From the NCBI RefSeq assembly GCF_003326015.1, contig NZ_CP023860.1:1426001-1490000 (forward strand): a stretch of 64,000 bases of DNA, in the 5' to 3' direction. The position numbers and the translations under genes are program-made. This DNA comes from Candidatus Thioglobus sp. NP1. GTDB lineage: Bacteria; Pseudomonadota; Gammaproteobacteria; PS1; Pseudothioglobaceae. The notes under the pieces were generated by a model. The model was not told the DNA's origin. It saw nothing but the letters and a program-made list of their open reading frames with translations, and did not search any database. This document shows positions 10,619 through 17,491 of the stretch, piece after piece (the stretch's first letter is position 1; each line of letters begins with the position of its first letter).

Positions 10619-11815
10619 TTACTTTTTAAACTTAGCTGCTTCTTCAGAACCACCTGTTGCAGTTCCTTTTGAGTATGAATGCGCTCCCATTCCTGCAAGA
10701 TCTCCATTTTGCACGATAAGATATTCATTTCTAATTTCATCTCCAGCGAAGAAACACTCTAATATTTCTCTAACACCATCAGCATATCTTGCTTGTGCTG
10801 TTAAAGAAGTTCCACTTGTATGAGGAGTCATACCATGATTTGGCATTGTTCTCCATACATGATCATTTGGTGGTGGCTGTGGAAACCAAACATCACCAGC
10901 ATATCCAGACAATTGACCAGATTCACATGCACGAGCAATAGCGTCCTTGTCACATATCTTACCTCGTGCTGTATTAATTATATAAGCACCTTTTTTACAC
11001 TTTGAAATCAACTCATCATTGAACATATGCTCTGTCTCAGGGTGAAGTGGACAACTAATATTAATAACATCACAAACGGAAACAAGCGACTCTACTGTCT
11101 CATGAAAGGTAAGACCTAGCTCTTGCTCAATTGATTCAGGTAATCTATGTCTGTCCATGTAGTGTAAATGAACATCAAATGGCTTCATCTTTCTTAACAT
11201 ATCTAAACCAATACGACCCGCAGCAATAGTCCCAATATGCATACCTTCAACATCATAGGACCTTGATACAGCATCGGCAATATGCCATCCACCATCATTA
11301 ACAATATTATGCTGCGTAGTAAAATCTCTTACTAAAACTAGAATTTGCATAACAATATGTTCTGCAACAGATCTCGAGTTACAATAAGTTACCTCAACAA
11401 CATCAACACCATGATCCATTGCAGCTTGTAAATCAACATGGTCTGAGCCAATACCAGCAGTGATTGCCATTTTAAGATTTGGAGCGGACTCCATCTTCTC
11501 CCTAGTTACATAGTAAGGAAAGAATGGTTGAGAAATAACAATATCGGCATCAACCAATTCCATATCAGCAACACAACCCTCTCCATCTTTATCAGATGTT
11601 ACTATTAGTGTATGGCCCGAATCCTCAAGATATTTTCTTAAACCTAACTCTCCTGATACACAGCCCAATAATTCACCAGGCGTAAAGTCCCTTCCTTTTG
11701 GAGTGGGCAAAGACATCCCATCAGGGTATTTTTCTAAAGCAGGAAGTTCATTTAGAGGGTAATTTGAAGGCATACCACCTTTTGGATCATCGTATAAGAT
11801 ACAAAGTATTTTCAT
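10619..11815 (-). CDS. fdh: NAD-dependent formate dehydrogenase (metal-free, D-2-hydroxyacid dehydrogenase superfamily)
   Basis: Oxidises formate to CO2 with NAD+, giving NADH from C1 units. The 398-residue protein aligns without gaps in numbering to the well-studied Pseudomonas enzyme: I122 and N146 (TYCN) in the formate pocket, R284 (NTARGK) and H332 (TPHTSGTS) as catalytic residues, Rossmann GTIAAGRIG at 195-203, and D221 after the second strand, the residue that gives preference for NAD+ over NADP+. The C-terminal SYSKGTATGGSEEAAKFKK tail is also conserved. A clear AGGAGA ribosome site precedes the ATG. Needs no molybdenum, tungsten or iron, unlike multi-subunit formate dehydrogenases. 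Confidence 0.95.
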   Translation of the reverse strand: MKILCILYDDPKGGMPSNYPLNELPALEKYPDGMSLPTPKGRDFTPGELLGCVSGELGLRKYLEDSGHTLIVTSDKDGEGCVADMELVDADIVISQPFFPYYVTREKMESAPNLKMAITAGIGSDHVDLQAAMDHGVDVVEVTYCNSRSVAEHIVMQILVLVRDFTTQHNIVNDGGWHIADAVSRSYDVEGMHIGTIAAGRIGLDMLRKMKPFDVHLHYMDRHRLPESIEQELGLTFHETVESLVSVCDVINISCPLHPETEHMFNDELISKCKKGAYIINTARGKICDKDAIARACESGQLSGYAGDVWFPQPPPNDHVWRTMPNHGMTPHTSGTSLTAQARYADGVREILECFFAGDEIRNEYLIVQNGDLAGMGAHSYSKGTATGGSEEAAKFKK

Positions 11816-11891
11816 CTCATTCTCCTAATTATTATTGAATTGATTTCCAAAAAAGTTGACATTAATAAGTGACGCATTAATTATTTTTGGA

Positions 11892-12071
11892 TTAGTTATA
11901 TTTATAGCTATGGCTTGAAGGATTTTCCTTAAGTCTAAAATCATTTATTACTTCATCTAAGATGACCTTCCCAATTATTTTTTTAGGAATGCCCAACTGC
12001 CTCATCGAATTAAAATCAAGTCGATTAGTTTTTTTTAAATAAAATAATTTGTAGCTGTACCAATATTTCAT
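11892..12071 (-). CDS. Candidate small protein upstream of formate dehydrogenase, 59 aa
   Basis: An open frame of 59 codons starting ATG at 12071 and ending TAA at 11892, on the same strand as fdh, 76 bases before it. The translation begins MKYWYSYKLFYLKKTNRLDF and carries a regular amphipathic-looking stretch (RQLGIPKKIIGKVILDEVIND) near residues 24-44, then a Ser/Tyr/Lys tail. It is basic, has no cysteine, signal peptide or clear membrane helix, and I do not recognise it. There is no strong ribosome site (AAGAG lies 12 bases upstream). The ordered sequence in an otherwise non-coding spacer makes it plausible, not proven; chance is a real alternative. Confidence 0.4.
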   Translation of the reverse strand: MKYWYSYKLFYLKKTNRLDFNSMRQLGIPKKIIGKVILDEVINDFRLKENPSSHSYKYN

Positions 12072-12112
12072 ATTTTTTATTAACTCTTAAAATTTAAAAA
12101 TAAGTAAATATT
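12072..12112. other. AT-rich spacer between terminator and small ORF
   Basis: Forty-one bases, almost all A/T. It holds the possible weak ribosome site of the small ORF. I see no convincing promoter, so the small ORF and fdh would need either readthrough of the terminator just upstream or a promoter not recognisable by eye. Confidence 0.5.
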
Positions 12113-12148
12113 AAAAAAAGGTCCTATGCAAGGAGTGAGGCATAGGAC
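12113..12148 (-). terminator. Strong intrinsic terminator, minus strand
   Basis: GTCCTATGC (12121-12129) and GCATAGGAC (12140-12148) form a perfect 9-bp stem with a 10-base loop; on the minus strand it is followed at once by C and seven Ts (12119-12113). On the plus strand the same hairpin is not followed by Ts, so it acts only on leftward RNA. No annotated gene on the minus strand ends here, which implies an untranslated transcript starting to the right. Confidence 0.8.
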
Positions 12149-12376
12149 TGAATTAATCGCAGACATAATTATTAAAGGAAGTAAATGTCATACGTCTACA
12201 ATTAATTTATCACTCTTTTCAAAACTCCTTTGATATCTGCTTCATTATAGTTCGGAGGGCTATTTTGAAGCATTTGAAACGATCATAATTTTTAAACATT
12301 GCGATGTATTAATCGCTTGAGGATGTTTTAAAAAAATAATCAATTTCAAATTTTTCTTTGTTGTTAAATCTATTTA
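12113..12376 (-). ncRNA. Predicted Fur-controlled small RNA or attenuated leader
   Basis: A minus-strand promoter overlapped by a Fur-like operator (12379-12411) and the terminator at 12113-12148 would bound an RNA of roughly 260 nt. It contains no good gene: the longest frame is 26 codons starting at about 12300 (MFKNYDRFKCFKIAL...) without a ribosome site. The terminator loop reads CUCACUCCUU in the RNA, complementary to Shine-Dalgarno sequence, as exposed C/U-rich loops of regulatory RNAs often are. It could be a RyhB-like iron-stress RNA, or an attenuated leader of the small ORF, fdh and peroxiredoxin genes. Inference from sequence signals only. Confidence 0.4.
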
Positions 12377-12411
12377 ATGAGAATGATACTCATTTGCATT
12401 TGATAATGCAA
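12376..12411 (-). promoter_or_regulatory. Fur-like operator overlapping a minus-strand promoter
   Basis: Bases 12379-12397 match 15 of 19 positions of the Fur consensus (GATAATGATAATCATTATC), centred on the inverted repeat AATGAG/CTCATT. Immediately beside it 12394-12411 is a perfect 7-4-7 palindrome TTGCATT/AATGCAA that adds another GATAAT hexamer. On the minus strand TTGCAT (12411-12406), a 17-base spacer and TATCAT (12388-12383) form a promoter whose -10 lies inside the Fur site, the classical geometry for repression. A fur gene is present at about 25 kb. The site could also act on the plus-strand transporter gene 110 bases downstream. Confidence 0.65.
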
Positions 12412-12510
12412 GTGTTTTATAAAAAAAAGATAAAAATAATTTTGATAGGAAAAAAAAATTAATTATTTAACTTAAAATAGCGCTATAAATGCTATTAAAT
12501 CTGGTTTTTC
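12412..12510 (+). other. 5' region of the cation transporter gene
   Basis: A-rich stretch between the Fur-like operator and the transporter's ribosome site. TTGATA at 12442-12447 with ATTTAA 17 bases on is a possible but weak promoter. No hairpin or riboswitch-like fold was seen. Confidence 0.3.
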
Positions 12511-12524
12511 GGAGGACCATTTTG
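12511..12524 (+). promoter_or_regulatory. Ribosome binding site deciding a TTG start
   Basis: A perfect GGAGG at 12511-12515 sits 6 bases before TTG at 12522. The in-frame ATG at 12489 lies upstream of this site and has no ribosome site of its own, and the extra 11 residues it would add are not part of the family's N-terminus. The TTG is therefore the better start. Confidence 0.75.
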
Positions 12525-13667
12525 AATAAAATAAAGTCACTATCCCGTTCCAAAGAAAGTCAAAAGGTTGCTGTTATTGGAGCTCTTGTTGATTTTTTAT
12601 TATCTGCAGTGAAAATTATTATTGGAATAATAGGCCAGTCTGGTGCACTTATAGCAGATGGTGTGCACTCTTTATCAGACTTAATTACAGACTGGGGAAC
12701 TTGGTATGCTGTTAGAATTTCTGGTGAAGCACCTGATAGTGAGCATCCATATGGTCATGAAAGATTTGAAACCGTTGCAACTCTTGGTTTAAGTATTTTT
12801 TTAGCTATTGTTGGAACCATTATTATCTTTGATGGCATTACTCGATTCACAGATGCAAGTACTCTAAAGTATGAAGGTTGGCTAATTGCTGCTGCTGCAT
12901 TATCTATTCTAAGTAAAGAGGGACTGTATTGGTATACCGTTTTAGTTGCTCGAAAGATAAAATCAGAATTACTCAAAGCAAATGCCTGGCATCACCGGAC
13001 TGATGCATTCTCTTCAATTGTAGTAATTATTGGAATTATTGGTGCAGCTAATGGATTCTTCTTCTTAGATAGTGTTGCTGCAATTATAGTTGGGATAATG
13101 ATTATCTATATCGGTTGGAGATTAGGCTTTGAGGCAACAAAAGAATTAGTTGATACTTCAATTGATCCTGAAGATATAAAAATTCTTCATTCTGCACTTG
13201 AAGATATCAAAGGCGTTAAGAGTGTTCATACTCTCAGAACAAGAAAAATTGGCCATAAAAAATCTGCTGACGTACATGTTCAGGTAGCTCCCTTCTTATC
13301 GGTAAGTGAGGGTCATATTATTAGCGTTAGTGTTGAGCGAGTTGCTAAAGAATGTTTTGAAGATCTTGATGATGTTACTGTTCATATAGATCCCGAAAAT
13401 GACGAAGAAAAAGAAGATGCTCCCTATAAAAACCTACCTGAGAGAGCGCAGGCTTTAAAAATAATTAGTCAGTCGCTTAAACTTGAGGATTGTAAATACG
13501 AGATTCAAAAAACTCAACTTCACTATCTAGATGGAGAAATATTAGTGGATATTTATCTGTCTGCAAACTATTTAGAAAAAAATGACGTCAAAGAAATCCA
13601 ATCATATTTCACTGAAATTTTAAAAAAATTATCAGATTTTGGTGAAATTAAAGTTTATTTTAGTTAA
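12522..13667 (+). CDS. Cation diffusion facilitator transporter with extended C-terminus
   Basis: Proton-coupled exporter of divalent metals from the cytoplasm. From the TTG start it has 381 residues; the well-known FieF/YiiP has 300. Transmembrane metal site residues are H49 and D53 (DGVHSLSD) in helix 2 and H157 and D161 (WHHRTD) in helix 5, a His-Asp-His-Asp set typical of zinc-type members rather than the Asp-Asp-His-Asp of FieF. The cytoplasmic dimer domain (about 205-285, with HVQV) is followed by a further segment of about 90 residues that may be a second such domain. Convergent with ruvC at a 4-base gap. Metal specificity is inferred. Confidence 0.88.
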   Translation: MNKIKSLSRSKESQKVAVIGALVDFLLSAVKIIIGIIGQSGALIADGVHSLSDLITDWGTWYAVRISGEAPDSEHPYGHERFETVATLGLSIFLAIVGTIIIFDGITRFTDASTLKYEGWLIAAAALSILSKEGLYWYTVLVARKIKSELLKANAWHHRTDAFSSIVVIIGIIGAANGFFFLDSVAAIIVGIMIIYIGWRLGFEATKELVDTSIDPEDIKILHSALEDIKGVKSVHTLRTRKIGHKKSADVHVQVAPFLSVSEGHIISVSVERVAKECFEDLDDVTVHIDPENDEEKEDAPYKNLPERAQALKIISQSLKLEDCKYEIQKTQLHYLDGEILVDIYLSANYLEKNDVKEIQSYFTEILKKLSDFGEIKVYFS

Positions 13668-13671
13668 AACT

Positions 13672-14142
13672 TTAAAGTGCATGATAGGCATGGCAAATTG
13701 CACCAGCTAATGCATCACCGGCATCTTCTTGTGGTGCTTTATTTAATTTTAATAGCTGTTGAACCATAAAAGAAACCTGCTCTTTACTGGCATGCCCCCT
13801 TCCAACAACAGCTTTTTTAATTTGATTGGCTGTATAGTCTACTATTGGAAGATTTAGGCCTCCTGCAGCTGAGATAATTGCCCCTCGAGCATGTCCAAGC
13901 TTTATTGCAGCATCAGGATTTGGTCTGTCTGGTCGCATAAAAACCCTTTCAATAACAACTATATCAATATCATGCTTAGAAATAATTTCTTTGATCCCAG
14001 AGTATATGGTTACTACTCTTTCATTTAAATCGCCTTGAGTTCTAATACATCCACTATTGATATAAGTAAATTTAAGTTTGTCAGCATTGATTAAGCCAAA
14101 TCCTGTAATCCTTGAACCAGGATCTACACCAAGTATATTCAT
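13672..14142 (-). CDS. ruvC: Crossover junction endodeoxyribonuclease RuvC
   Basis: Resolves Holliday junctions by symmetric cuts. 156 residues. All four catalytic acids are visible: D7 (ILGVDPGS), E65 (VVIERVF), D140 and D143 (QEDAGDALA). Stands alone between a cation exporter and a thioredoxin rather than with ruvA and ruvB. Confidence 0.95.
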   Translation of the reverse strand: MNILGVDPGSRITGFGLINADKLKFTYINSGCIRTQGDLNERVVTIYSGIKEIISKHDIDIVVIERVFMRPDRPNPDAAIKLGHARGAIISAAGGLNLPIVDYTANQIKKAVVGRGHASKEQVSFMVQQLLKLNKAPQEDAGDALAGAICHAYHAL

Positions 14143-14232
14143 GAAGCTATTCTATCAGCTAAGGAAAAACAAGCCAGTTTTTTAGTAAAAAAGTTATAAT
14201 GTTTTTCAAAAAATCATTACAAGGGGAAATTT

Positions 14233-14589
14233 ATGGCAGTTATAGAGCTTTCAGAATCAAATTTTGATGAAACAATTACAAATAATGAAATTGTAATTAT
14301 AGATTTTTGGGCACCATGGTGTGGCCCATGTCTGCAATTTGCCCCAACCTTTAAAGAGACCTCTGAGAAAGTTGAAGGGGTGACATTTGCAAAAATTAAC
14401 ACAGAGGATGAGCAAACACTTGGCGCGCACTTTCAAATTCGCTCAATCCCAACTTTAATGATTTTTCGTGATGGAATTGGTATCTTTTCCCAACCTGGTG
14501 CAATTTCTGCAAAGGACTTGGAAGATCTCCTAGAAAAAGCTAAAACTATAGATATGGATGAAGTCAGAAAGGAAGTTGAAAAGCAGTAG
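14233..14589 (+). CDS. Thioredoxin family protein
   Basis: Small cytoplasmic disulphide reductant. 118 residues with the standard active site WAPWCGPC (C30, C33) and the cis-proline SIPT near residue 76. There is no signal peptide. The C-terminus is about 10 residues longer than TrxA and ends in a charged helix, so it may be a second thioredoxin of the cell rather than TrxA itself. AAGGGGAA precedes the ATG as ribosome site. Convergent with yffB (10-base gap). Confidence 0.9.
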   Translation: MAVIELSESNFDETITNNEIVIIDFWAPWCGPCLQFAPTFKETSEKVEGVTFAKINTEDEQTLGAHFQIRSIPTLMIFRDGIGIFSQPGAISAKDLEDLLEKAKTIDMDEVRKEVEKQ

Positions 14590-14599
14590 TTTATTCGAA

Positions 14600-14941
14600 T
14601 TAATTTACTAAAAAATTAGCGTATTCCTTCTCATTAAAGCCCACCATAATTCTCTTATCCTGAACTAAAACAGGTCTTTTTATTAAAGTAGGAAACTTTA
14701 ATACTAACTCATAGTTAATATTTTTTTTTTCATATTCTGTTAATGAACGAAATGTTGTTGAACGTTTGTTTATTAAGATCTCTAAACCAATTACATCCAG
14801 CATAGTTTTAAACTCATTCTCAGATATTGAATCAGTCCTTAAATCAATATATTGATGAGGGATATTTTTATTAATTAAATACTTTAGTGCCTTTTTAACA
14901 GTGTCACAGTTTCTAATTCCATAGATTTTTATAATACTCAT
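14600..14941 (-). CDS. ArsC/Spx-family protein of the YffB group
   Basis: Thioredoxin-fold protein of the arsenate reductase-like superfamily; 113 residues. The single cysteine C12 lies in YGIRNCDTVKKAL, the YffB signature, and LIKRPVLV and VGFNEKEY match the group's C-terminal half. YffB proteins bind glutathione in structures but their reaction is unsettled; arsenate reduction is unlikely given no ars genes nearby. Last gene of the long minus-strand run ruvB...glyS-dtd-yffB (6-base gap to dtd). Confidence 0.85.
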   Translation of the reverse strand: MSIIKIYGIRNCDTVKKALKYLINKNIPHQYIDLRTDSISENEFKTMLDVIGLEILINKRSTTFRSLTEYEKKNINYELVLKFPTLIKRPVLVQDKRIMVGFNEKEYANFLVN

Positions 14942-14947
14942 GATTTT

Positions 14948-15385
14948 CTAAGCATCCAGTAGAAATGTAACAGGGCCATCATTTACCAATGAAACCTTCA
15001 TTTCAGCTCCAAAAATACCACACTGAGTATCTATTTTTAATGCTTTTATTTTCTCCACAATATAATCATAAATACTTTCAGCTTGAATTGGGGGCATAGC
15101 AGTTGAAAAACCAGCTCTTGTTCCATTTTTGGTATCTGCAGCAAGGGTAAATTGGGAAACAATTAAAATACTACCACCAATATCCTTCAGGTTTAAATTC
15201 ATTTTTCCATCTGGGTCTGAAAAGACTCGATAAGAGATAATTCGTTCAATCATTTTGTCTGCATTTAAAAGATCATCTTGTTTTTCAATACCCACAAAGA
15301 CTAATAATCCAGAATCAATTTGACCAACTATTTTGTCATCGACCTCGACCATTGAAGATGTAACCCTCTGAATTAGAGCCTTCAT
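14948..15385 (-). CDS. dtd: D-aminoacyl-tRNA deacylase
   Basis: Hydrolyses D-amino acids (and glycine mischarged on tRNA-Ala) from tRNA. From ATG at 15385 the protein has 145 residues and begins MKALIQRVTSS, as the family does; a longer frame from 15418 would add 11 unconserved residues lying inside glyS. Active-site motifs SQFTLAADT and the C-terminal cross-subunit GPVTF motif are present. It starts 4 bases after the glyS stop, a functionally sensible pair since Dtd guards glycine and D-amino acid charging. Confidence 0.93.
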   Translation of the reverse strand: MKALIQRVTSSMVEVDDKIVGQIDSGLLVFVGIEKQDDLLNADKMIERIISYRVFSDPDGKMNLNLKDIGGSILIVSQFTLAADTKNGTRAGFSTAMPPIQAESIYDYIVEKIKALKIDTQCGIFGAEMKVSLVNDGPVTFLLDA

Positions 15386-15389
15386 ATTT

Positions 15390-17432
15390 TTATGAAGATA
15401 GGAAGGATATATCAGCAACTGATAAAAATAAACTCCTAACGCGACTTATGAGCATTAATCGAGCTCTCCTCAGATCTGGATCCTCCACATTAACCATAAT
15501 ATTCTCAAAGAAGTTATCTATATCATCTTTTAAATTAACTAAGGACTCCATAATGATGTTGTAGTCTTTATTATTTTCTAATTTCTTAGTAATTAGCTCA
15601 GTTGCTTTAAAAAGTTTTTGTTCAGACTCTTCTAAAAGCATTTCTGAATTTAATTCTTTGTGGCTTCCATTAAAATCTTTCAGAATATTTGCTATTCGCT
15701 TGTTAGACTCTATTAGACTCCTAGCCTCAATTTTTTTATTAAATTCGCTAAGTACCTCAACTCTTTGATGAAAATCAAGGGGGGATTCTGGACTAACTGC
15801 CAGAACTGCCTCATAAATACTTCCATCTATATTTATATCTTTGTAGTATGCCTTTAGTCGATCCATCATAAATTGATAAATAGATTCAGAGGAGTCTCTA
15901 TCAACTTCCTTTAAGTGGAGATCTAAAGAGACATCTATCAACTTTTTAAGATTAATTTCAATTTTAGCTTCCAATAATATTCTCATCAAGCCTAACGCCA
16001 ATCTTCTTAATGCATAAGGATCCTTAGAGCCTGTTGGCGCCTGACCAATGCCATAGATACCCGAAATTGTGTCTATCTTATCTGCAATTGCAACAACTAG
16101 GCCTTCATTTGTAGAGGGCAGTTTATCTCCTGCGAATCTTGGTTGGTAATGCTCCTTAATAGCAATTGCTACAGCTTCAGACTCGCCATCATTTAGGGCA
16201 TAATAACCCCCCATAATGCCCTGTAAATCAGCAAACTCTCCAACCATTTCACTTACTAGATCAGCCTTAGCTAATAAGCCAGCACGTGATGCAACAGTAG
16301 CATCAAAACCAATTAAATCAGCAATGTAAGAGCTAAGATGCTCTATTCGTTTTACTTTTTGACCCATAGAGCCAAGTGACTTCATAAACAAAACATTGTC
16401 TAAATCATTCAATCTCTTATCAAGCCTCAAAGTTTTATCTTGATTCCAAAAAAATTCAGAGTCTGCAAGCCTTGGATGAATAACCCTCTCATTACCTTTA
16501 ACAACAGTCTCAATATCACTAGACTCACCATTAGCTACTGATATAAAGAATGGCATTAGATTTCCCTTATTATCAACAAGATGAAAATATTTTTGATGAG
16601 ACTTCATGGCAGATATCAGAGCCTCTTCTGGAACTGCTAAAAACCTTTCATCAAATTTTCCATAAAAAGCTTTAGGAATTTCAACTAAAGCACAAACCTC
16701 ACTAAGCAAAGATTCATCAATAATAACTTCTGCATTTATATCTTTAGCTACTGATAAGACTTGTTTACGAATAAGTTCTTTACGCTTATTAAAATCAACT
16801 TCAATATGAGCATGTTCTGACATAAATGACTCATAGTCTTTAGCATTAGAAAACTCTAGTTCTGAGTTATCTTTAGACCTTAGACCTTTTGATTTATTTC
16901 CACTCTCAAGGCCCATAATATTGGCACTTACAATCTTAGAATCAAGCATCATAATTAGCCAATGAACTGGTCTTACAAATGAATAATCGGCACTTCCCCA
17001 CTTCATTGCTCTTGTTATTGGAATATTATTTATTGAGCTTTCAATAATCGCAGGAAGAAGGTCTTTTATATTTTGTCCACTCTCTTTATTTGAATAAAAG
17101 TAATACTCTTTGTCTCCAATAGAGCGCTTTTCAAGATTACTAACTTCTATACCACAGGATTTAGAGAATCCTTTAATTGCCATTTCTGGAGAATCAATTG
17201 AAGGACCTTTTTTTTCAATGATTTGTTCTTCTTGCTTACTTTGTAACTGTGAAATAGTTACAGCAAGACGCCTTGGAGTTGCGAATTCACTAACCTCTCC
17301 AAACGAAATACCTAGTTTCTCTAGCTCAGTGATAATATTATTTTTTAGAGATTTTGAAAGCCCCATTAAAAGCTTTGGAGGGAGCTCTTCAGTTCCTAAT
17401 TCTAATAAAAAGTCGTGCGATTTCATACTCAA
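15390..17432 (-). CDS. glyS: Glycyl-tRNA synthetase beta subunit
   Basis: Beta chain of the alpha2beta2 glycyl-tRNA synthetase, carrying tRNA recognition and HD-like and anticodon-binding domains. 680 residues, normal. N-terminal FLLELGTEELPPKLL and the KSHQKYF motif are typical, and DALR-like anticodon-binding sequence fills the C-terminus. The alpha subunit gene glyQ is about 13 kb away on the other strand, whereas the two are usually adjacent, so stoichiometry must be balanced from separate transcripts. Confidence 0.95.
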   Translation of the reverse strand: MSMKSHDFLLELGTEELPPKLLMGLSKSLKNNIITELEKLGISFGEVSEFATPRRLAVTISQLQSKQEEQIIEKKGPSIDSPEMAIKGFSKSCGIEVSNLEKRSIGDKEYYFYSNKESGQNIKDLLPAIIESSINNIPITRAMKWGSADYSFVRPVHWLIMMLDSKIVSANIMGLESGNKSKGLRSKDNSELEFSNAKDYESFMSEHAHIEVDFNKRKELIRKQVLSVAKDINAEVIIDESLLSEVCALVEIPKAFYGKFDERFLAVPEEALISAMKSHQKYFHLVDNKGNLMPFFISVANGESSDIETVVKGNERVIHPRLADSEFFWNQDKTLRLDKRLNDLDNVLFMKSLGSMGQKVKRIEHLSSYIADLIGFDATVASRAGLLAKADLVSEMVGEFADLQGIMGGYYALNDGESEAVAIAIKEHYQPRFAGDKLPSTNEGLVVAIADKIDTISGIYGIGQAPTGSKDPYALRRLALGLMRILLEAKIEINLKKLIDVSLDLHLKEVDRDSSESIYQFMMDRLKAYYKDINIDGSIYEAVLAVSPESPLDFHQRVEVLSEFNKKIEARSLIESNKRIANILKDFNGSHKELNSEMLLEESEQKLFKATELITKKLENNKDYNIIMESLVNLKDDIDNFFENIMVNVEDPDLRRARLMLISRVRSLFLSVADISFLSS

Positions 17433-17491
17433 TATTTTAACTTATTGTTTTGTTTGGTAATTGATTTGATAAAGCTTTAAAGATACTTAGT

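Noticed and set aside
11931-11944. Small AAGGA/TCCTT hairpin upstream of fdh
   Set aside because: Five base pairs without a T run in either direction; inside the candidate small ORF and probably chance.
12121-12148. Hairpin as a plus-strand terminator or operator
   Set aside because: No T run follows it on the plus strand; the seven-T run is only in the minus-strand direction.
12177-12204. AAAGGA site with a six-codon plus-strand frame (ATG at 12184) in the spacer
   Set aside because: Far too short to support as a gene, and it lies opposite the predicted RNA; likely chance.
12220-12300. 26-codon minus-strand frame starting near 12300
   Set aside because: No ribosome site and no recognisable pattern; kept only as a remark under the predicted RNA.
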